Below the pieces are notes generated by a model. It did no database searches. It had not been told where the DNA came from and was given only the letters and a program-made list of their open reading frames with translations. A stretch of DNA of 64,000 nucleotides from an uncultured Pseudomonadales bacterium (lineage in GTDB: Bacteria; Pseudomonadota; Gammaproteobacteria; Pseudomonadales; Azotimanducaceae), in assembly GCA_951813515.1 (NCBI GenBank), contig OX638346.1, forward strand, positions 3,775,617 through 3,839,616, in the 5' to 3' direction. Position numbers and translations under genes: made by a program. Below are positions 18,370 through 28,078 of this stretch, one piece after another. Numbering within the stretch: the first letter of the stretch is position 1; every line of letters begins with the position of its first letter.

Positions 18370-20697
18370 TCACGGCATCAAATCACTTGTCTGGCAAGCC
18401 ACCGACGTATTGCCCCGTGGCATCGAAACGATATGTGTGGCCTGTTCCAGCCGGTGCATGGCCGGCCGCGACCTGGACCGCCAGTAGCGCCGATCATCCC
18501 TTTCGGCGGTCAGCGACGACGGTTCTCCGCTGCGCCACGTGATCGCCCCAAGGTCGCCGGTAGTCACCATGTGCGCTCCGATGGAGCGGTATCGCTCGAC
18601 CACATCCGGATGCGGATGGCCGAAACGATTGCGAAAGCCCGCCGAGAAGATCACGACGCGGGGACACGTCCGCTCGACGAAAGCCGACGACGAGGACGTG
18701 CGACTGCCATGGTGCGGCGCCACCATCGCATACACCGGGCGCGCATGGATGCGCCGCTCGGCGGCGCTGCCGACGTCTCCCGTGAGCAGGGCCCGATGTT
18801 CGCCGTCGTCGATTTCGATGACGCAGGAGGCATCGTTGCCCGCCGCCGGGCCGAGGGGCCACAACACCCGGAAACGCACGCCATCCCAAAGCCACGCGTC
18901 CCCGCGCCGGCACGGCCGGGCCGAGAACCACTCTTCCGGTTCGCCCGCGCTGACGCCGCGAACCCGCAGTCGGGCCAGCACAGCCGTGGCGCCGCCCACA
19001 TGGTCGATGTCCCCGTGGCTTAGGACGAGTTGGGTGACCTGCCGACCGTGCTCGCGCAACACCACCGGCGCGACGATGGCATCGCCGGCGTCGTAACCCG
19101 AGGGATAACGCGGTCCCGCGTCGTAGACGAGCGCGTGCCCGCGCGTCTTCGCCAGCACGGCCGTGCCCTGCCCCACATCCATGGCGATCAGGTCGAATCG
19201 ACCCGGTGCAACGCGATCGACCAGCGGCAGCGTCGAGAACATCGCCGCTGCAAGAACGCAACGGGCAAGGCGCGACCACGGCAGGAGAAAGGCCAGGGAA
19301 CACGCCAGCGCGGCGGCCAATACGCCAGCATTGTTACTCGCCGGAACCGTCGGCACCTTGCCGACACGTTCGAGGATCCACATGACCAGGCCAAGCATCG
19401 AGTCCGCCGCCGCCAGCAGGACCTCAGCCGCGGCCGGAGCGAGCGGCAATGCCAGTACGCCCATGACCGACAGCGGCGCCGCCGCCGAAGCCACGAGGGG
19501 GATGAGCACGAGGTTGGCGAACAGCGCAACGGGTTGAATTTCGCCGGCGAAGATTCCGAGCCAGGGGGCGAATCCAACACAGATGACGATCTGCGCCAGG
19601 ACGAGTTCGCCCGCTCGCGCGCGAAGACGGGACACGGCTGTGCGTTCAGTCCGGCGACGCACACGGGGCGCGAAAAAGGCTATCAGCACTCCAACCGCCG
19701 CGAACGAAAGCCAGAAGCCGGTGGCGAGGGGTGCGATGGGATCCACCGCCAACACCGCCGCAAGGGCCAGCGCGAATCCCTCTGCCGCACCGATGCGCCT
19801 GCCGGCGATCGCCGCAAATATCCCAACGGCCGCCATGATGGAAGCCCGCGTCACGGGCAACGACCATCCTGCGACGGTCGAATAGGCCAGCACGGCGGCA
19901 ATGCCCGTCAGTCCCGAGACGGCCCGCGCCCGGAAACGCCGCGTGAGCGGCAGGAAGCGCCCGACCAGGTTGCCGAACGCCATGCCCAGGCCTCCGAACA
20001 TGCCGATGTGCAGACCCGATATGACCAGCAGGTGCACCGTGCTGGTGTCCCGGAACAACCGCCAGGCGGAAGCCGGAACCAGAGCCCCATCGCCCGTGCT
20101 CAGCGCGAGAATCAGGCCTCCATGCGAGAGGTCCATGGTCTCGATCCGTTCGCGCAGGCGCAGTCTGAATTCGGAAACCGGAGCGCGCGCAGCCGATACA
20201 AGCTGCGCATCCACAACATATCCCGTGGCGACGATGTTCCTTCGAACCAACCAGCGCTCGTAGTCGAAGGCGTGCGGATTGACGTAGGCGCGCGCCGGGT
20301 TCACCTTGACTTCCATCCGCCATCGCTGGCCAGGGCGCGGCATGCGTTCGCTCACCCAGGAAAGCCGAACGCGGTCGCCCGCGTCGAGCCCGCAGGCGGC
20401 ACCGCGGCCAAGATCGCCCTCGAAGCGGTATGCATCCCCGGTCCGCGCCGGCAGGCCTCGTACCGTCACCTCCAAATCGATCGCAGTGTCGCAGCGGGAT
20501 ATCCGGCTCGACATCGCGTCACCGATGGCCCACCAGCCCCAGGCCAGGCCGAGCGCGAAAACGGCCGCCGCTCGCACGGCACGCACGCAGAGCAGCGCGG
20601 CGGCGCCGATGCCCACGATCATCGTCACCATCTCCGGCTGGGGTACCGCATGCGCGACGACGACACCCCCGGAAAACGCCGCTAACAGGGACCGCAT
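18370..20697 (-). CDS. comEC: ComEC/Rec2 DNA uptake channel protein
   Basis: ComEC forms the inner-membrane channel for single-stranded DNA during natural transformation. The 775-residue protein has the N-terminal DUF4131 region, the polytopic competence domain with HLLVISGLHIGMFGG, and a C-terminal metallo-beta-lactamase-like domain with VLSHGDIDHVGG (about 555-570) and APHHGSRTS. All expected parts are present. The last 25 or so residues after the lactamase fold look unstructured. It is transcribed away from the DUF2062 gene, sharing only 35 bases of promoter space. No other competence gene is in the window. Confidence 0.95.
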   Translation of the reverse strand: MRSLLAAFSGGVVVAHAVPQPEMVTMIVGIGAAALLCVRAVRAAAVFALGLAWGWWAIGDAMSSRISRCDTAIDLEVTVRGLPARTGDAYRFEGDLGRGAACGLDAGDRVRLSWVSERMPRPGQRWRMEVKVNPARAYVNPHAFDYERWLVRRNIVATGYVVDAQLVSAARAPVSEFRLRLRERIETMDLSHGGLILALSTGDGALVPASAWRLFRDTSTVHLLVISGLHIGMFGGLGMAFGNLVGRFLPLTRRFRARAVSGLTGIAAVLAYSTVAGWSLPVTRASIMAAVGIFAAIAGRRIGAAEGFALALAAVLAVDPIAPLATGFWLSFAAVGVLIAFFAPRVRRRTERTAVSRLRARAGELVLAQIVICVGFAPWLGIFAGEIQPVALFANLVLIPLVASAAAPLSVMGVLALPLAPAAAEVLLAAADSMLGLVMWILERVGKVPTVPASNNAGVLAAALACSLAFLLPWSRLARCVLAAAMFSTLPLVDRVAPGRFDLIAMDVGQGTAVLAKTRGHALVYDAGPRYPSGYDAGDAIVAPVVLREHGRQVTQLVLSHGDIDHVGGATAVLARLRVRGVSAGEPEEWFSARPCRRGDAWLWDGVRFRVLWPLGPAAGNDASCVIEIDDGEHRALLTGDVGSAAERRIHARPVYAMVAPHHGSRTSSSSAFVERTCPRVVIFSAGFRNRFGHPHPDVVERYRSIGAHMVTTGDLGAITWRSGEPSSLTAERDDRRYWRSRSRPAMHRLEQATHIVSMPRGNTSVACQTSDLMP

Positions 20698-20732
20698 GCG
20701 TCTTTGTCACATGGCGTTGGCATAATTGCGAT

Positions 20733-21284
20733 ATGCCACACCCGTTCTTCCAACGGTACCTGCCAACCGCAGACAGTATCCGTGAGAAACCGATACTGCG
20801 GCCGTTGAGACATCTCCTACAAAACCCCGAACTGTGGCATCTGCACCGTCGCTCGGTGGGCGGCGCCTGCTTCATCGGCATGTTCTGCGCCTTCATTCCG
20901 CTGCCCGGCCAGATGCTGATCGTCGCCGTGCTCGCCATAGCCGCGCGGTGCAACCTGCCCATCGCCGTTGCGCTTGTCTGGGTGACGAATCCCGTCACTT
21001 TCACGCCGATGTTCCTGTTCGCGTACAGACTCGGCGCATGGCTGCTCGACATGGAACCCGTCTTCAACGAACTGGACCTGTCGTGGGAATCGCTCCGCGC
21101 CAGTTTTGCGGCGTTGTGGTGGCCGCTGATCGTCGGTTGCCTGATCTGCGGCTGGGTGAGCGGACTCACGCTGATGGTGATCGCGCGGCTGACATGGCGG
21201 TTTCACATCCTGCGGCGCTGGCGGCAGCGACGAGAACGCCACCGCGCCCAGGCCCTGTCAAGGCCAGGGACTGCGCCGCAATAG
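20733..21284 (+). CDS. DUF2062 domain membrane protein
   Basis: The 183-residue protein starts at the ATG at 20733 (MPHPFFQRYLP) and matches DUF2062, small membrane proteins found beside comEC or exbB-type genes in Gammaproteobacteria. RRSVGGACFIGMFCAFIPLP is the typical first conserved segment. Two or three membrane spans follow (about 45-85 and 130-160), then a very basic C-terminal tail. Its function is unknown. An open frame extends upstream to 20430 but lies inside comEC on the other strand, so the internal ATG is preferred. It converges on lolE with a 10-base gap. Confidence 0.85.
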   Translation: MPHPFFQRYLPTADSIREKPILRPLRHLLQNPELWHLHRRSVGGACFIGMFCAFIPLPGQMLIVAVLAIAARCNLPIAVALVWVTNPVTFTPMFLFAYRLGAWLLDMEPVFNELDLSWESLRASFAALWWPLIVGCLICGWVSGLTLMVIARLTWRFHILRRWRQRRERHRAQALSRPGTAPQ

Positions 21285-21294
21285 GACGACCGGA

Positions 21295-22518
21295 TCAGCC
21301 TTCGTGCAGAGCCTGGGCAGGATTCTCGGCCACGGCCTTCAGTGCCGGCCGCAATACCGCGAGGAAGCAAAGACCCAGCGATAACGCGGCGATAACCGCC
21401 AGGTCGCTTACCAGGACCTCGGACGGCATGCTGCCGAAACCCGTCCCAGAGAGGATGCTCTCGCCTGTCATCCATGCGATGACCCGAACCACCGGATCGA
21501 CGTTCCACGCGGTCAGCACGCCGGCAGCCAGCCCGATGAAGGTCCCGATGATCGCCACCGAGAATCCCTGCACCAGGAAGACCTCCACGAGGAACCGCGA
21601 TGGCGCACCGATGGTCGTCAGCATGGCGATGTCGCGACGTTTCTCGTTCACCAGCATGGTCTGTCCCGACACGATGTTGAATGCCGCAATCGCGACGACC
21701 AGGGCAAGGGAAACGAACATCAACGTCTTTTCCAGGCCAACGGCCCGGAACAATTCGCCGTAGCTGTCCATCCAGGTCGTGAGTCGCCAACCGGGCGCCA
21801 GCGCAGAGCGCAGATCGGCCTCGATCATCGGAACGTCGAGGGGATCACCGAACAGCAATCGCCAACCGGCGGCCCCGCTCGCGAGAAGCCCCCGCCGTTC
21901 GATGTCGTCGAACCGAACCACGGCCAGGGACGCGTCCGGCTGCGCGCCCACTTCGAAGGTGGCGCGCAGCGTGAACCGTTCGATTCGAGGACGTGCCCCA
22001 TTCTTCGCCGGGACCATCAGGACGAGCGCGACGGGATCGCCGACTCCGATACCCAGGGCCCTGGCAAGGGGCGCCCCCAGCATGACTCCCCCGCGCGCCT
22101 CGAGCAGGCCTTCGAGCGATCCGTCCACGATGCTGTCCTCGATCAGGCCGAAACCATCCGACTCGTCAGCGTCCACGCCGAGAAGCGCCAGCGCCGTGAC
22201 CGCCCCGCGTCGGGAGATCATTGCTGACCCCTGGAACAGACGGGCAACGGACACGACGCCATGCGCCGGTGCCGGTTCGTAACGTGTTTCAAAATCCCAG
22301 CCTCGTGGCGGAATTGCGAGGGCGTGCGGCACAGTGCCGAGCAGCCTGGATTTCAACTCGTGGTCGAAACCGTTCATGACGCTCACCACCACCGTCAGGA
22401 CCATCACTCCGAGCGCCAAGCCGGCAAAAGACACCCAGTTGACGAAGGAAGCGTATTGATTTCGCCGTGCGATCAGGTAGCGCCGCGCCATCCAGAGCAT
22501 GTTGAGCAGGTGCGTCAT
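21295..22518 (-). CDS. lolE: Lipoprotein-releasing ABC transporter permease LolE/LolC type
   Basis: Permease of the LolCDE complex, which extracts outer-membrane lipoproteins from the inner membrane and passes them to LolA. The 407-residue protein has one N-terminal span (about 27-50), a large periplasmic domain, and three C-terminal spans (about 270-300, 318-345, 372-392). The FtsX-like segment MLVNEKRRDIAMLTTIGAP is the coupling region. It is third in the lolC-lolD-lolE run, 13 bases after lolD. LolC and LolE are paralogues; the label follows gene order. Confidence 0.93.
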   Translation of the reverse strand: MTHLLNMLWMARRYLIARRNQYASFVNWVSFAGLALGVMVLTVVVSVMNGFDHELKSRLLGTVPHALAIPPRGWDFETRYEPAPAHGVVSVARLFQGSAMISRRGAVTALALLGVDADESDGFGLIEDSIVDGSLEGLLEARGGVMLGAPLARALGIGVGDPVALVLMVPAKNGARPRIERFTLRATFEVGAQPDASLAVVRFDDIERRGLLASGAAGWRLLFGDPLDVPMIEADLRSALAPGWRLTTWMDSYGELFRAVGLEKTLMFVSLALVVAIAAFNIVSGQTMLVNEKRRDIAMLTTIGAPSRFLVEVFLVQGFSVAIIGTFIGLAAGVLTAWNVDPVVRVIAWMTGESILSGTGFGSMPSEVLVSDLAVIAALSLGLCFLAVLRPALKAVAENPAQALHEG

Positions 22519-22531
22519 CGATCCGGATGCC

Positions 22532-23209
22532 TCAGGTCAGGACGCCGTCCCGGAGCACCAGCGTCCGGTCGAGGCGTGCGGCAAGGCGCTCGTCGTGCGT
22601 GACGACAACGAAGGCCACGCCGGTGGCGCCGACAAGCCGATCGATGACCTCCAGCACGCGCTCGGCGCTGCGTCGATCGAGATTACCCGTAGGTTCGTCG
22701 GCGAGAACGACCCGCGGCCTTCCCGCGAGCGCTCGGGCGACGGCGACCCGCTGGCGCTCGCCGCCGGAGAGTTCGTGCGGTCGGTGGCTGGCGCGCGCAG
22801 ACAATCCGACGGATTCGAGCAACACGCGCGTATCTTCGACCACGTCGGCCATGGCTGCACCCCCGACCAGCCTCGGCATCGCAACGTTCTCCAACGCCGT
22901 GAACTCTGGCAGCAGGTGGTGGAACTGGTATACGAAACCCATGTGGGCGTTGCGCAACTCCGCCCGCCTGGCGGGATTCGCGGCGGTAAGGTCTTCGCCC
23001 ATGACGCGCACGCTTCCCCGATCGGGATCCAGGAGCCCTGCCAGAATATGCAGCAGCGTGCTCTTGCCAGAGCCGGACTGGCCCACAATAGCCAATCGCT
23101 CTCCCGTCGAAACATCGATTTCGGCGCCGGCAAGCACCTCGATCCGCGCGCTTCCTTGGGAATACGCCTTGGTCAGTCCCCTGGCGCAGATCGGCGAGTT
23201 TTCATTCAT
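22532..23209 (-). CDS. lolD: Lipoprotein-releasing ABC transporter ATPase LolD
   Basis: Cytoplasmic ATPase driving LolCDE. The 225-residue protein shows Walker A GQSGSGKST, the Q-loop in YQFHHLLPEF (the LolD-typical form), the signature LSGGERQRVAVARAL and Walker B VVLADEPTGNLD. Its ATG overlaps the stop of lolC by eight bases (ATGAATGA), so synthesis of ATPase and first permease is coupled. Confidence 0.97.
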   Translation of the reverse strand: MNENSPICARGLTKAYSQGSARIEVLAGAEIDVSTGERLAIVGQSGSGKSTLLHILAGLLDPDRGSVRVMGEDLTAANPARRAELRNAHMGFVYQFHHLLPEFTALENVAMPRLVGGAAMADVVEDTRVLLESVGLSARASHRPHELSGGERQRVAVARALAGRPRVVLADEPTGNLDRRSAERVLEVIDRLVGATGVAFVVVTHDERLAARLDRTLVLRDGVLT

Positions 23210-24428
23210 GACGCAATATCTCCGCCGGGTTCATGCGGCCAGCACGCCAGGCCGGATACAGCGTCGCCGCCAGACTGAGGCCGCACGCGGTGGCCGCAAC
23301 GCGTGCGATGTCGGCTGCGGCGAACTCCACCGGCAACTTGTGCACGAAGTACTCGCCCATGAGGTCGATGTTCCACGTCTCCTGCGCCCACCGGTAGCCT
23401 TCCTCGGTCAGCGCCCCGAGCCCCAATCCGAACAACAGTCCCAGTCCGACGCCCGCGAGCGAGACCAGCAGGCCGAGGACAACAAAGACGCCAACGATCA
23501 GGCTGGAGTGCGCGCCCAGCGTACGCAGGATCGCCACATCGGACCTGCGTTCGTTGACGATCATGACGAGGCTCGACACCACGTTGAACGCGGCCACGGC
23601 CACGAGCAGCGAGAAGATCAGGAACAGCATCCCCTTCGTCACCTGGATCGCGCGGTACACCGGACCCATCGAACGCAGCCAGGTGCCCGCCGCGAAGTTG
23701 TCCGTCCCCACCACTGCGAGCGCCCTCGCGGCAATACCCGGCGCGTCGAGAACCCGGTCGACACGCAATTCGAGCGCCTGCGGCCGCGACGGCGAGCGAA
23801 AGAGCCTTTGCGCGTCCCGGATATGCGTGTAGGCGACCTCTCCGTCGAGTTGCGACCAGGTCCTCAGGACCGCCGCCGCACGCAGTCTCTTGCGCGCCGG
23901 GAACGCCCCCAGCGGCGTGAGGGTCAAGTCCGGCATCACAGCGGTGACCGAATCGTCCGGCGCCAGACCCAGTTGATCCATGAGGCCGCGCCCGAGCACC
24001 ACGTTGAAGCTCCCCGGCCGCAGTACGTCGATGTTCCCGCTCTCGAAAAACCGTCCAATGACCGGTTCGTAGTCGGTAGGGTCTATGCCCTTCAACCGCA
24101 CAACGGCGACGCCCGTGCCCGTAGACAGCAGCACTCCACCCGAGATCACCGGTGCGACGTGTTCCACTCCGGGCACGCTTAGAAGTTCGCCCACAACGGC
24201 GTCCGGTTCCGCAGGTGCGTGGCGCGCCGCCATCGTCACATGCGGAACGACGCCCAGAACACGCTCTTCAAGTTCCCGCTCAAAACCCCGCACCACCGCC
24301 TGCACGTACAGCAGGACGCCGACCGAGAGCACCAGGCCCGCCAGCGCCGTCGCCCCAACGAAGGAGACAAACCGGTGCCGGCTCCCCGCATAGCGGAGTC
24401 CGACATTGACCGCGAGGGGACGGAACAA
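23202..24428 (-). CDS. lolC: Lipoprotein-releasing ABC transporter permease LolC, TTG start
   Basis: First permease of the lolCDE operon. The family begins MFRPLxVxIGLRY, and here the matching LFRPLAVNVGLRY starts at a TTG at 24428 with TTAGGA seven to twelve bases upstream as a plausible ribosome binding site. Upstream codons are open back to 24623 but overlap apbE and are not family-like. From the TTG the protein is 408 residues, matching its paralogue at 407. It has an N-terminal span, a periplasmic domain and three C-terminal spans, with MIVNERRSDVAILRTLGAH as the coupling segment. A weak TTG start may keep expression low. Confidence 0.93.
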   Translation of the reverse strand: MFRPLAVNVGLRYAGSRHRFVSFVGATALAGLVLSVGVLLYVQAVVRGFERELEERVLGVVPHVTMAARHAPAEPDAVVGELLSVPGVEHVAPVISGGVLLSTGTGVAVVRLKGIDPTDYEPVIGRFFESGNIDVLRPGSFNVVLGRGLMDQLGLAPDDSVTAVMPDLTLTPLGAFPARKRLRAAAVLRTWSQLDGEVAYTHIRDAQRLFRSPSRPQALELRVDRVLDAPGIAARALAVVGTDNFAAGTWLRSMGPVYRAIQVTKGMLFLIFSLLVAVAAFNVVSSLVMIVNERRSDVAILRTLGAHSSLIVGVFVVLGLLVSLAGVGLGLLFGLGLGALTEEGYRWAQETWNIDLMGEYFVHKLPVEFAAADIARVAATACGLSLAATLYPAWRAGRMNPAEILRHE

Positions 24429-24486
24429 GAGAAGTCCTAAACAAGCTCGAAAGTGATTGTAGAACGTGCCGTTGCGGGTTGCGTGG

Positions 24487-25494
24487 TCAGTCCGGCGCCA
24501 ACAGCGATTCCATGCGCGGCGTGGATCTCGATTCGAACCCGTCGCCTGTTCGCACGAGCAGATACGCCGCCAGGTCGTTTGAGTCCGCGAAAGCCAGCCC
24601 CGCCTCCGGGCCCAGGACAGCAATCAGGGTCGCATACCCGTCGGCCCACATCGCCGACGCGTGCACGACGGAGGCAGATGCCAGGTCATGTGTCACCGGT
24701 CTTCCCAGGCGGGGATCGATGGTGTGTGGGTACCTTTGTCCGTCGCGCTCGAAATAGTTCCTGTAGTCGCCCGATGTCGCGATCGCCCCCTTCGTCAACG
24801 CCAGGATCCGATGCGCCGCGCGCGCCTGTTCCCCGTTGGGAGACTCGATGCCGAGGCGCCAAGGGTGCCCCTCGGGACGATTTCCCCGCACGCGGACTTC
24901 ACCGCCGATTTCCACAAGGTAATCCGTACATCCCTGTTCGGTGACGGTCTCGGCCACCGCGTCGACGCCGAAACCCTTTGCCAGAGCCGACAGGTCGATG
25001 CTCAGGTCCAGGGTCTTGCGCAATCGGTCGCCGTCCAGCTCCAGGTGTCGGAAACCGGTACGCGCGAGCGCCGCCTCGACCTCCATGTCTCCCGGCACTT
25101 CCCCCGCGGGTGCCGGACCAAAACCCCAGGCACTGACCAGCGCGCCCACGGAAACGTCGAAAGCCCCGTCGGACATCGCGCTTAGCTCCAGCGCAGTTCG
25201 CATCATCTCGGCAAGCGGCGGCGACAAGGTGGTCCACTCGCCGATGGGCGATGCATTGAATCGAGAAATCTCCGAGTTCTCATCCCAGTTGGACATCGAA
25301 GCGTTGACGCGGGCCAGGACGGCATCGATCGGAGCCTGGTCGAGAGTCGCCGGACATCGCGCGACCACTCGATAGGACGTGCCCATCGTCCGCCCGTCGA
25401 CCGCCTGGTAGTCGGCGCCACCGCAGCCCGCAGCCAGCGCGGCGAATACCGGCAGCAACCAGACCTTCAAACATTTGTGCGGAAATTCCTGCAT
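24487..25494 (-). CDS. apbE: FAD:protein FMN transferase, lipoprotein
   Basis: ApbE attaches FMN covalently to threonine of target flavoproteins such as NqrB, NqrC and RnfG in the periplasm. The 335-residue protein carries a lipoprotein signal with LAAGC (Cys24). Family landmarks are GTSYRV, SMSNWDENSEISRFN, LSALAKGFGVD, TSGDYRNYFERDG and the metal-binding end ADGYATLIAVLG. It lies 58 bases upstream of lolC on the same strand and divergent from the crotonase gene. No Nqr or Rnf genes are in the window, so its substrate is elsewhere. Confidence 0.95.
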   Translation of the reverse strand: MQEFPHKCLKVWLLPVFAALAAGCGGADYQAVDGRTMGTSYRVVARCPATLDQAPIDAVLARVNASMSNWDENSEISRFNASPIGEWTTLSPPLAEMMRTALELSAMSDGAFDVSVGALVSAWGFGPAPAGEVPGDMEVEAALARTGFRHLELDGDRLRKTLDLSIDLSALAKGFGVDAVAETVTEQGCTDYLVEIGGEVRVRGNRPEGHPWRLGIESPNGEQARAAHRILALTKGAIATSGDYRNYFERDGQRYPHTIDPRLGRPVTHDLASASVVHASAMWADGYATLIAVLGPEAGLAFADSNDLAAYLLVRTGDGFESRSTPRMESLLAPD

Positions 25495-25663
25495 GGGGAG
25501 CGCGAGTCCGCCGGGTATCTTCGGCCCCGGTCAAAGCGGTTGACGTTGATCGAACCGCGCAGACAAACTTAGTGCCCGTCGAGTGTTTCCCTGCCAGACT
25601 GGCTCAATCACCCGACCGTACGCGCAACCAGCGTGCGAATCCGACCCAATGAGAGAGTAGCAA

Positions 25664-26431
25664 ATGGAATTCTGCATCGTCGAAAAGGCCGATCATGTCC
25701 TTACGGTCACCCTCAACCGGCCCGAACGGCTGAACGCGCTGCATCCGCCGGCCAGCGCGGAACTCGGCAAGGTGTTCGACGACTACGCAGCCGACGACGA
25801 TCTCTGGGTGGCCGTGGTCACTGGCGCGGGCCGCGCCTTCAGCGCCGGGAATGACCTGCGCTACGTGGCCGAAGGCGGCAAGCCTTTCCGCACCCCGGGA
25901 GGATTCGGCGGCTTGACTTCCCGATACGACCTGACCAAACCCCTGATCGCCGCCGTGAACGGCTTCGCCCTGGGCGGCGGCCTCGAAGTCGCGCTCGCCT
26001 GCGACCTCATCATCGCTTCCGAAGAGGCGGTTCTCGCGCTGCCGGAGCCGACCGTCGGCACTGGCGCAATCGGCGGCGGACTGCAACGGCTACCCCGGAT
26101 GATCGGATCGAAACGCGCGCTCGGGATGATACTGACGGGGCGGCACATCACCGCCCGGGAAGGCTACGAACTGGGGTTCGTCAACGCTGTCGTGCCGCAT
26201 GACCAGTTGATGGAGGAGACCGGAAGGTGGGTGGAGCAGATCCTGCGGTGCGCGCCTCTGGCCGTCCGGGCCAGCAAGGACGCCGTGTACCGCAGTCTCG
26301 ACATCCCGTCACTGCCCCAGGCAATGGAAGCGCGCTTCGAGTCCGTGCGGGAAATGCTCCACAGCGAGGACTTTGCCGAAGGGGCAAGGGCGTTTTCAGA
26401 AAAGCGTCCGCCTGTCTGGAAGGGCCGGTAA
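25664..26431 (+). CDS. Enoyl-CoA hydratase/isomerase (crotonase) family protein
   Basis: The 255-residue protein is full length for the family. It has the oxyanion-hole segments AFSAGNDLRYV and GFALGGGLEVALACD and one acidic catalytic-type residue in LPEPTVG. The second glutamate position of true enoyl-CoA hydratases should be in GGGLE; both are seen, so hydratase activity is plausible. A carnitinyl-CoA or other CoA-substrate role cannot be excluded. A 169-base region separates it from apbE and should hold both divergent promoters. The start ATG is preceded by GAGAG. Confidence 0.88.
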   Translation: MEFCIVEKADHVLTVTLNRPERLNALHPPASAELGKVFDDYAADDDLWVAVVTGAGRAFSAGNDLRYVAEGGKPFRTPGGFGGLTSRYDLTKPLIAAVNGFALGGGLEVALACDLIIASEEAVLALPEPTVGTGAIGGGLQRLPRMIGSKRALGMILTGRHITAREGYELGFVNAVVPHDQLMEETGRWVEQILRCAPLAVRASKDAVYRSLDIPSLPQAMEARFESVREMLHSEDFAEGARAFSEKRPPVWKGR

Positions 26432-26492
26432 CCGCGGCGACCGACGCCCGGACGCATACGCGACCCTCCCGCCGATTACCCCATCCGGAACC

Positions 26493-27083
26493 GTGAAGAC
26501 CGCTGTCGTCAATGTCCTCGCCTTCGGCGGCGGATTCGTGATCATGTCCCTCGAACTGCTGGGCGGCAGGGTGCTGGCGCCCTACTTCGGCGGCAGCATC
26601 TATGTCTGGGGCAGCATCATCACCGTATTCATGCTGGCGCTCTCGGCCGGTTACCTGCTCGGCGGCTACCTTTCCCTGAAGCGCCCGAAGCTGCGCACGC
26701 TCGGCCTGATCCTGATCGCTGCCGGCGTTCTCGTCTGCCCGCTGGTGCTCATCGCCGAACCCGCGATGGGCTGGATCTTCGACCGCGTCGAAGACCCCCG
26801 CTACGGGTCCCTGCTCGCGAGCCTCGTGCTCTTCATGCCGCCCACGATCATTCTCGGCATGATCTCGCCCTACGCCGTGCGCCTGCTCGTCAAGGCCACG
26901 GAAGAGTCCGGCCGCGTTGCCGGGACGCTGTATTTCGTTTCCACTTTTGGAAGCGCCCTCGGCACACTCGGGACATCGTTCTACTTCGTGCTCTGGTTCG
27001 AGCTAAACACCATCGTAGCCATGCTGGCTGGCGCGCTCGCCCTACTCGCGTGCCTCGCCTTCGCCGTCGGCCGAGCGGAATGA
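26493..27083 (+). CDS. Membrane half of a split spermidine-synthase-like protein
   Basis: The 196-residue protein starts at a GTG at 26493 (VKTAVVNVLAFGGG). It has about six hydrophobic segments, and SLELLGGRVLAPYFGGSIYVW and MISPYAVRLL are typical of the N-terminal membrane half of fused MFS/spermidine-synthase proteins. Its stop overlaps the next start as ATGA. In many bacteria both halves are one polypeptide; here they are two coupled genes. The substrate and direction of any transport are unknown. Confidence 0.75.
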   Translation: MKTAVVNVLAFGGGFVIMSLELLGGRVLAPYFGGSIYVWGSIITVFMLALSAGYLLGGYLSLKRPKLRTLGLILIAAGVLVCPLVLIAEPAMGWIFDRVEDPRYGSLLASLVLFMPPTIILGMISPYAVRLLVKATEESGRVAGTLYFVSTFGSALGTLGTSFYFVLWFELNTIVAMLAGALALLACLAFAVGRAE

Positions 27084-27961
27084 AGCACGCGCTGCTGCTC
27101 GCGTTCGGCCTCGCCTGCGCCTTCCCGACCGCCGAAGTCATCCACGAAGAACCGTCGCTTTACGGAAAGATCCTCGTGACCCGGGAAGCCGGCTTTCTGT
27201 GCATGCAGTTCTCCGGTCGCACCGAACGGCGCAGGCAGTCCTGTATCGACGAGCGGGCGCCAGGAAAGATGGCGCTGCATTACACCCGCATGATGATGGC
27301 CTCGCTGCTGCTGGCGCCGGAGCCCGAGAGCATCCTGATCACCGGACTCGGCGGCGGCACCTTGCCAAAGGCGCTCGCCGAGCTCCTTCCCGAAGCGCAC
27401 ATCGATGTCGTGGAGATCGACCCGGCGGTGGTATCCGTCGCCGACCGGTTCTTCGACTTCCAGGCGGTCGGAAATACAAGGGTCTTCGTCCGGGATGCGC
27501 GCGTCTTCACGCGGCGCGCGCTACGCGACGGGAATCGCTACGAATTGATCCTGCTCGACACTTTCGACGGCGACTACATTCCCGAACACCTGATGACGCT
27601 CGAGTACCTGCAGCAGACGCGCCGGCTGCTCGCACCGAACGGCGTACTCGCCGCCAACACGTTCGCGATCAGTCGACTCTACGACCACGAGTCCGAGACC
27701 TACTACCGCGCGTTCGGGCCATTCTTCAACTTCACCATCCGGGACAGCGCCAACCGTATCGTGCTGGCTTCGACCGCGCCGCTCCCGGACCACTCGACGC
27801 TCAGGCGGGCAGCCCGGTCCTGGCGCCAGCGCCTCGCGCCGTACGGCATACCCATCACGAGCTATCCCCGCCGATTCGACCGCGCACAGCGCTGGAACCG
27901 GGATCGGCGACCTTTGACCGACCAGTATTCGCCAGCGAACGTCCTGCAGAGGATGGACTGA
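27080..27961 (+). CDS. Spermidine-synthase-like methyltransferase-fold protein
   Basis: The 293-residue protein starts at the ATG at 27080 that overlaps the preceding stop; an earlier in-frame start at 27050 lies inside that gene. A hydrophobic N-terminus (about 2-17) suggests export or anchoring. The core has ILITGLGGGTLPKAL and IDVVEIDPAVVSVA, the nucleotide-binding motifs of spermidine synthases, then the active-site-like LLDTFDGDYIPEHL. Export of this domain would be unusual for a cytoplasmic aminopropyltransferase, so its real reaction is open. It likely forms a unit with the membrane half. Confidence 0.75.
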   Translation: MKHALLLAFGLACAFPTAEVIHEEPSLYGKILVTREAGFLCMQFSGRTERRRQSCIDERAPGKMALHYTRMMMASLLLAPEPESILITGLGGGTLPKALAELLPEAHIDVVEIDPAVVSVADRFFDFQAVGNTRVFVRDARVFTRRALRDGNRYELILLDTFDGDYIPEHLMTLEYLQQTRRLLAPNGVLAANTFAISRLYDHESETYYRAFGPFFNFTIRDSANRIVLASTAPLPDHSTLRRAARSWRQRLAPYGIPITSYPRRFDRAQRWNRDRRPLTDQYSPANVLQRMD

Positions 27962-28078
27962 ACCGAACGGTCATCTTCGCCCGTCGATTGCGTCCGCTGC
28001 GCCGGCGAACGCGACATACAATGTCCCGATGCCCACGCACCATGCGCCGCATCCTCATCAGATAGCCCGCCCCTGGCG

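Noticed and set aside
28017..28022. TACAAT as a recC promoter -10
   Set aside because: The nearest TTGCGT is 23 bases away, too far for a standard promoter; noted only within the recC entry.
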